A stretch of DNA of 64,000 nt, taken from Ciona intestinalis. Lineage: Eukaryota; Chordata; Ascidiacea; Phlebobranchia; Cionidae. Both the position numbers and the translations under genes were made by a program. The notes beneath the pieces were generated by a model, which searched no databases, was not told the DNA's origin, and saw only the letters and a list, made by a program, of their open reading frames with translations. Position 1 is the first letter of the stretch, and each line of letters begins with the position of its first letter. This document shows, in pieces, positions 59,259-64,000 of this stretch. Location: the NCBI RefSeq assembly GCF_000224145.3, contig NC_020177.2, positions 5,043,375 through 5,107,374 of the forward strand, in the 5' to 3' direction.

Positions 59259-61413
59259 CATTGTTTCTTTCATTGCAATGACTGGGAGAAGTATAAGATA
59301 GTTTAAGAGGTTGGAACAAAACGAAATCTAAAATTAAGATAACAAATATTCAACCGTTGCTGCCATGCATTATATAAAGCTGTTCAAGTTCATTTCTAAC
59401 CTTCTATTCAGGTCTTCCTTATCATGGCCTTATATATCATTAACGCTTGTTAAATACATAGCGATAAAGCTAATAAAAAATATGTCTCCAAAGCAAATGC
59501 GTGTATACCAACCACACTATACACCAAACAATGTGATTCTGTAAACTTTGAATTGTTGGTACAGGATATGGGAGATGGCTGGCGTTCCTTCTATCCTTTA
59601 GATTGTTTCATTTTATTTAATAATTTCCTGATAATGCTTATATGGCGTTGGCCAAAGATTTGAGAACCGATGTGATTTTAAATTCTCAAGAATGATTTTT
59701 ATGTTAAATATGTTTTGGCCAATATAATAATAATAATAATGAGCGTGTTTTAACGACTATCGCTTTTCGTTGCTGCGTGTTTTAATCTTATGTGTAATGT
59801 GTTTACCTTGCTATTATACAGTAGGGTGGGGGAAGGTGAGACACGTTTTCATTCTGTTTTCTCGTCTCATTTGGCAATAAACAAATAACATTCAATGAAT
59901 TAGAAAACTGTATCTTCACGACTCCCACGGACCATTGTTAACTGTTTAAAACACAATCAGGATATTATGTTCTAAAGGTGTCCCGTCTTCCCCTACCCTA
60001 CTATATTAAAAATTGAGTGATGTAATCACATACAACACATACTGATAATCTAATTTATTTCAATAAGTTGGCAAGGCGGTCATACAATGATAAGGTTACC
60101 GAGTCTTCGTGTATCTTGTTAATTATTAAACGACAAGAGTAAACACATCGTTACAACAAGGCCTGCTGGACCCTTAAAGCTTCTCGCATATTCTAGTCTG
60201 TAGTCTGCTTGACTTAACGGCCAATGATCTCTAATGGTCCTTCAGTTCTGTGGTTGTAAAACAAGTGGTAACTTTCTACTTTATCATCTCATAGCATTTA
60301 TGAAATAGATCCGCAATGTGAAGAGCTCAGTTCTAATCTGTTTTAATTCGAGTTGCTAGGCGGTAGAGCTATGTTATGGACAATATTACAGCTTCAAGTG
60401 CGTATAGTGTAGTGGTTGTATCTGACCATAAGGGAGATTTGTGTGACAATAGCTAAGTGATGGTATAGTATCAAAGGACATTATTATTACCTTGTGGTAA
60501 TTTGGAAGCCGCATATATAGGCCGCTATACATTTGAACCAGGCAGAGAACGCTTGTGTAACGTTGCTTTGAATTATTTATAACACTTATATATACCATAC
60601 TATATATTGAGATATGAACGATTACGTTGTATTTCAGACTGAGACCCCGTTCTAGTAAGAAGGGGTTCTCACTAATCATTAGCTTGACGATAATCGGTGT
60701 TAACCGAGCCAGGCGCTGCTCAAACGCGTTTTATATCTTTACTGCGGTTTGTGGCAGGTATATATATTTGCTGAGCAATATAGTAGCCATACGCGTGGAC
60801 GAGCAACGCTGTTAGCAGAAGGAGGTGTCTGTGTTTCAGAGTAGGTGATGTAATGTAATACATCTATATAAGTTTCAGTACAAGCACTTTCTTTTAGATG
60901 GAGAAAAGCTTGTAGAGTATAGGCAATGGTCCGGCAGCTGTCTTGCCTATTCATATCAAACCACCGTGAGATTCTAGCATTGAATTCTTATCAAGCCGTT
61001 ATACCACAAGCTTATGAATAGTGATTTGGAAACAACCAAAACAATAAATATTTAGTTAAGTCGTTACTTTCGGTTGGTGGATATGAAAGGGTTTTACCAT
61101 ACTTGCGATTTAGGTGTTAGTTTGGGCCTCAGTTAGTTGATCTCAAAAGGACCTGTCTTTCTTTGAACGTTGAATTAAACCATTGAGAATAGGCTCGGTT
61201 GGTTTTAAGTGCTCGTAGTATTAGCTCTTAACCTAACGTGTAAATAGAACTCTCCTTCGGGCAGGGCATTGTGTGCTTGCTTTTTCTATTGTCTCTTACC
61301 CTTCCCAACCTGGTAGTAAAATTTAATTTGAATAAATTTATTTCAGGAGCTGTGTACCTTGATTTAGTAGAGGGTTTTGTAATTTAATATTGAAAGACAG
61401 AAAGGTCGCAAAA
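59259..61413. other. Intergenic, one MITE, no gene seen
   Basis: Besides the M1 copy listed at 59,820, nothing is recognised. Short frames at 60,386-60,954 lack motifs. A TAA/AAT microsatellite lies at about 59,723-59,739. Confidence 0.45.
59820..60004. mobile_element. M1 MITE
   Basis: 'agtagggtgggggaaggtga' to 'gtcttcccctaccctactat'. It is a clean copy of about 185 bp with TA flanks. Confidence 0.75.
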
Positions 61414-61437
61414 ATGGAGGAACAAACATACCAGAAC
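61414..61437 (+). CDS. Possible first coding exon (MEEQTYQN) of an unseen plus-strand gene
   Basis: An ATG in good context (AAAAATGG) opens eight codons, MEEQTYQN, ending exactly at a consensus donor (AAC|GTAAGT, phase 0). About 65 bp upstream is an acceptor-like 'atttatttcag|gagc'. I found no phase-compatible next exon before 64,000, so the gene, if real, continues beyond the window or has a long intron. Confidence 0.3.
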
Positions 61438-64000
61438 GTAAGTGAACGATTTACGATGTTTGGTATTGACATAAATTATAAGCTTGACTTAAAAGATCAA
61501 ACTTTTAAGATTATCCCTATATGACATGGGCGTTTGGTGTAAAAAAGGCCAACTCGGGCCTATACCTCAGCAGGTCACCTGGTGTGCCTTCTCATAAAAT
61601 TCCACCTATATAGAATAGAACAGGATATTATGAATGAGAAGCTCATGCTTAATCCTGATTTAAGAGGTATAATTGTTGTGTATGAAAGTTCATCCCTTAA
61701 TAAAGCGAGCAATTAAAATGTGTAGCTTTGTACTGTGTCAGTCGCTAAGTGGCGCAAGCAAGTAGATTATATGTTGTTTATGTTAGATAGGCAGTGGTGT
61801 AATTAAGCCGTATACGTAAATAAGTCTCTGCATATATGTATTAGCGTTCCGTATATTATAATATTGCGTTACTTCTGCTACCAGGCATAATGTAAATAAT
61901 CTTTACCGGTTCATCTAGTATAAAAAATCGTATAGTATTTTCGACGTTTCGTATGCTGTCTGGCAAGACTTCATCACGGAATTTTCTACGTTTTTTTTTC
62001 ATACCAAACGAGCTGGTGGAATATGATTTACATTATAGCAGGGTGGGGGGCACGGGACACCTTTATCACATAATACCTAAATATTTAGAATAATTAACAG
62101 CGATCTATGGGAGCCGTGAGGTTACAGTTTTATAATTATTTGAATGTTCTTTCTTTACTTTCAAACGGGACGAGAAAATAATTTTAAAAAGGTGTCCCAT
62201 CTTCCCTACTTTATATCCAAAGCTTGAACTTTTGAATCTACATAATTAAATCTACTATAGGTTTGCATACGCGTAATAATGAATGATTAATGCGTTATTA
62301 GATCCATCTTATATGCACGGGTACATGTACGGCTTCTGTTCTATAGAATGTGGTACAGTAAGCCGTAGGTAATGAGCCCGTCTGACCCCAATTGACATTT
62401 ACCACTCTCAATTGTAGAATTCATTGCGCTGAATGTAACTTGCTTTACCCTCGCGTGGCGGGAAAAAGATAGTCGTTATAACGGATCTTCTGTTTCAAAC
62501 ACCTCGCGCCACCTTACAAGTTAGCATGTATCTTTATGGGTGATTGTTTCATGTATGGGTGACAGTTTGAACAACCCATTAGCGACCACTGCTGCAACAG
62601 GCGTTGTTTGTTTACGTCATAAACACCTTATATTATTTAATTGATGACTAATCACCAGAGTAAATAGATAACTCACACCTAGGCGGAAGTGACGTGTTCT
62701 TTCCTGCAGTACTCCTATATAGTGGGACTAGACAGAGAAGTTTTAGGCTGAGTGAATCCAGACGCATATTGAAAGTAGAAAAGCGCACTAAACGCTGGAA
62801 TGCCGTCGTTGGCTGTAATAACAAGCAGAAATAGTTACTTTGCAAGAAAAACGGCATTTCCCTTTATAAGCGATTGGCTTATTTTTGGAATGGTTTTAGT
62901 TTCGTAACATACCAAGCACGGTATAGGGACCTGACGTCATCGTATGACGTCATCGACTTAAATCGGTCGACGTATATATGGCAGTAAGCTTGTAGGTGTA
63001 CTGCAGTATGAAAAAGCAGCTTTGGTTATAGCATATAAGTCATTAGTAACGGTTGAGCCCGCTATAGAGACGGATGTATGGTATACACTGCGATTGGTAT
63101 AGGGTTAGGGTTATAAATTTTTAACAAATTTGGCTTCGTAAGTTATAATTACACTGTCTTCTTGAAGTTAACCAGAACATTTTGCAAAATACGTTTCGTT
63201 CTATATGGGTAAGGTCCTACGGCGAGGCACGCCAAGGGACCTGAGACTTAGACCAGAGTTAGTCTATTAGCTAGAAAAACACTAATAGAAATTCGTTGTA
63301 ACCCTTATAGCACAATATGTGCAGCTTAGTTTAAGTTTAAATTGTTTTGCAGCATTCATGTTAAATATAGTCACGTATAATTACCGCATTCACAGCTCAT
63401 TAAACTAAACAACAAAAGATCATTTGAGTTTAAATCCGCTCATAAAGTTAGCATTAACTACCAGACATGAAATGAATGACCAAATATAGTGTGTCTATGG
63501 TTTAAGTAGACTAATGCTGGGATTTTCCTTTTTCGGTGTGATTACTTGTTCGTTTGTTTATATATGTATTAACACTGGTTAAATACGTATAGGACTAGCT
63601 AAGTGTGAAATAGTGTGTGTGTTTCTGTGCTTCAATAACTGAACAATAATAAACCGCGCCTGTTACGCGTTAGTGCTTTTGAATTGAATCAATAAAACTA
63701 GGTCAGATCCGACTATATTGTCTATTGAATGAATTCCAGTCGAGTTTAGTGCAGCCTAGTAAAGTGTTTTGTATATTTAGTTGCGTTTTGGAAAACCAGA
63801 AGTATTTATTATAACATTAAGTGAGAAATAGGTTTAGAAACATTTTGCAAACTGTATGACTTTTTCGTTATTATACCCTAACATACAATGTACTGCCTTT
63901 TATGAACTTTAGTTTTGGCATTACGCACTAGTGAAGAATCTTCCGGTACATAGCAGGATAGGCTGGTATAAAGTGTTAGTGGTTAGGGGGTTAGCAGTTA
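61438..64000. other. Repeat-rich right end, no gene confirmed
   Basis: R4 units lie at about 61,545-61,620 (minus) and 63,200-63,270, M1 at 62,037, and S1 at about 62,440-62,590 (minus). At 62,711-62,832 a plus-strand frame (LLYSGTRQRSFRLSESRR ... KQK stop) follows 'ttcctgcag'. It is basic and phase 1, does not fit the exon at 61,414, and has no known motif. Confidence 0.4.
62037..62213. mobile_element. M1 MITE, eroded ends
   Basis: 'gcagggtggggggcacggga' to 'ccatcttccctactttatat'. The right end has lost part of the C run. The interior is in reverse orientation. Confidence 0.65.

Noticed and set aside
1-64000. LTR retroviral, Polinton or LINE genes; CRISPR; rRNA
   Set aside because: No polymerase, integrase, capsid or envelope-like frames and no long terminal repeats with such content were seen. 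The direct repeats at 15,499 and 19,674 have no such genes between them. No CRISPR pattern or rRNA sequence was recognised.

Overview
The window reads as a tunicate genome, most likely Ciona. It is AT-rich and has compact, short-intron genes on a background of small dispersed repeats: palindromic MITEs ending in AGTAGGGTGGGGG, SINE-like units containing GTTATAACGACTGTCGTTGC, and the unit GGACCTGGGATTTAGGCC. It also carries a pair of Blimp1/PRDM1-related zinc-finger genes like those known from Ciona as Prdm1-r.a and Prdm1-r.b. I cannot say which copy is a and which is b, nor name the species. A 50-N assembly gap lies at 17,836-17,885. All exon coordinates were read by eye from frames, splice signals and comparison of paralogs.

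Region 1 (1-29,000). Two Prdm1-r genes lie head to head: copy 1 on the minus strand (5,503-8,093) and copy 2 on the plus strand (26,242-28,361), as the arms of an imperfect inverted repeat. Each has four coding exons with identical phases and encodes an unstructured N-terminal half with an eh1-like motif, a conserved block beginning [15 protein letters not shown], and three C2H2 fingers. No PR/SET domain is visible. The finger exons, an intron with a shared SINE-tail insertion, the 70-residue block and the promoter-proximal flanks are almost identical, while the rest of exon 1 has diverged. This pattern suggests gene conversion. The 17 kb between the genes holds paired and multi-copy conserved blocks, including a module present four times with a forkhead-like TGTTTGT. 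The shared intergenic space may be the regulatory region of both genes.

Region 2 (29,000-35,000). No gene is supported here; it holds MITEs, an AT microsatellite and a third copy of a 191-bp block from the Prdm1-r interval.

Region 3 (35,188-56,033). Two tandem minus-strand paralogs each have 14 coding exons: FG1 (35,188-45,035, about 596 aa) and FG2 (48,721-56,033, about 653 aa). Each encodes a signal peptide, about five fibronectin type III domains and a C-terminal tail of two galaxin-like CCG...PY...CC units. Exon lengths and phases match almost one for one. FG2 has gained a proline-rich coding minisatellite in exon 12. An 860-bp foldback element lies between them. I do not know a described gene with exactly this architecture; it is the best candidate for something undescribed.

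Region 4 (57,118-64,000). A four-exon minus-strand SAM-dependent methyltransferase gene of METTL27 (WBSCR27) type is followed by about 5 kb of repeats and a possible plus-strand first exon at 61,414.
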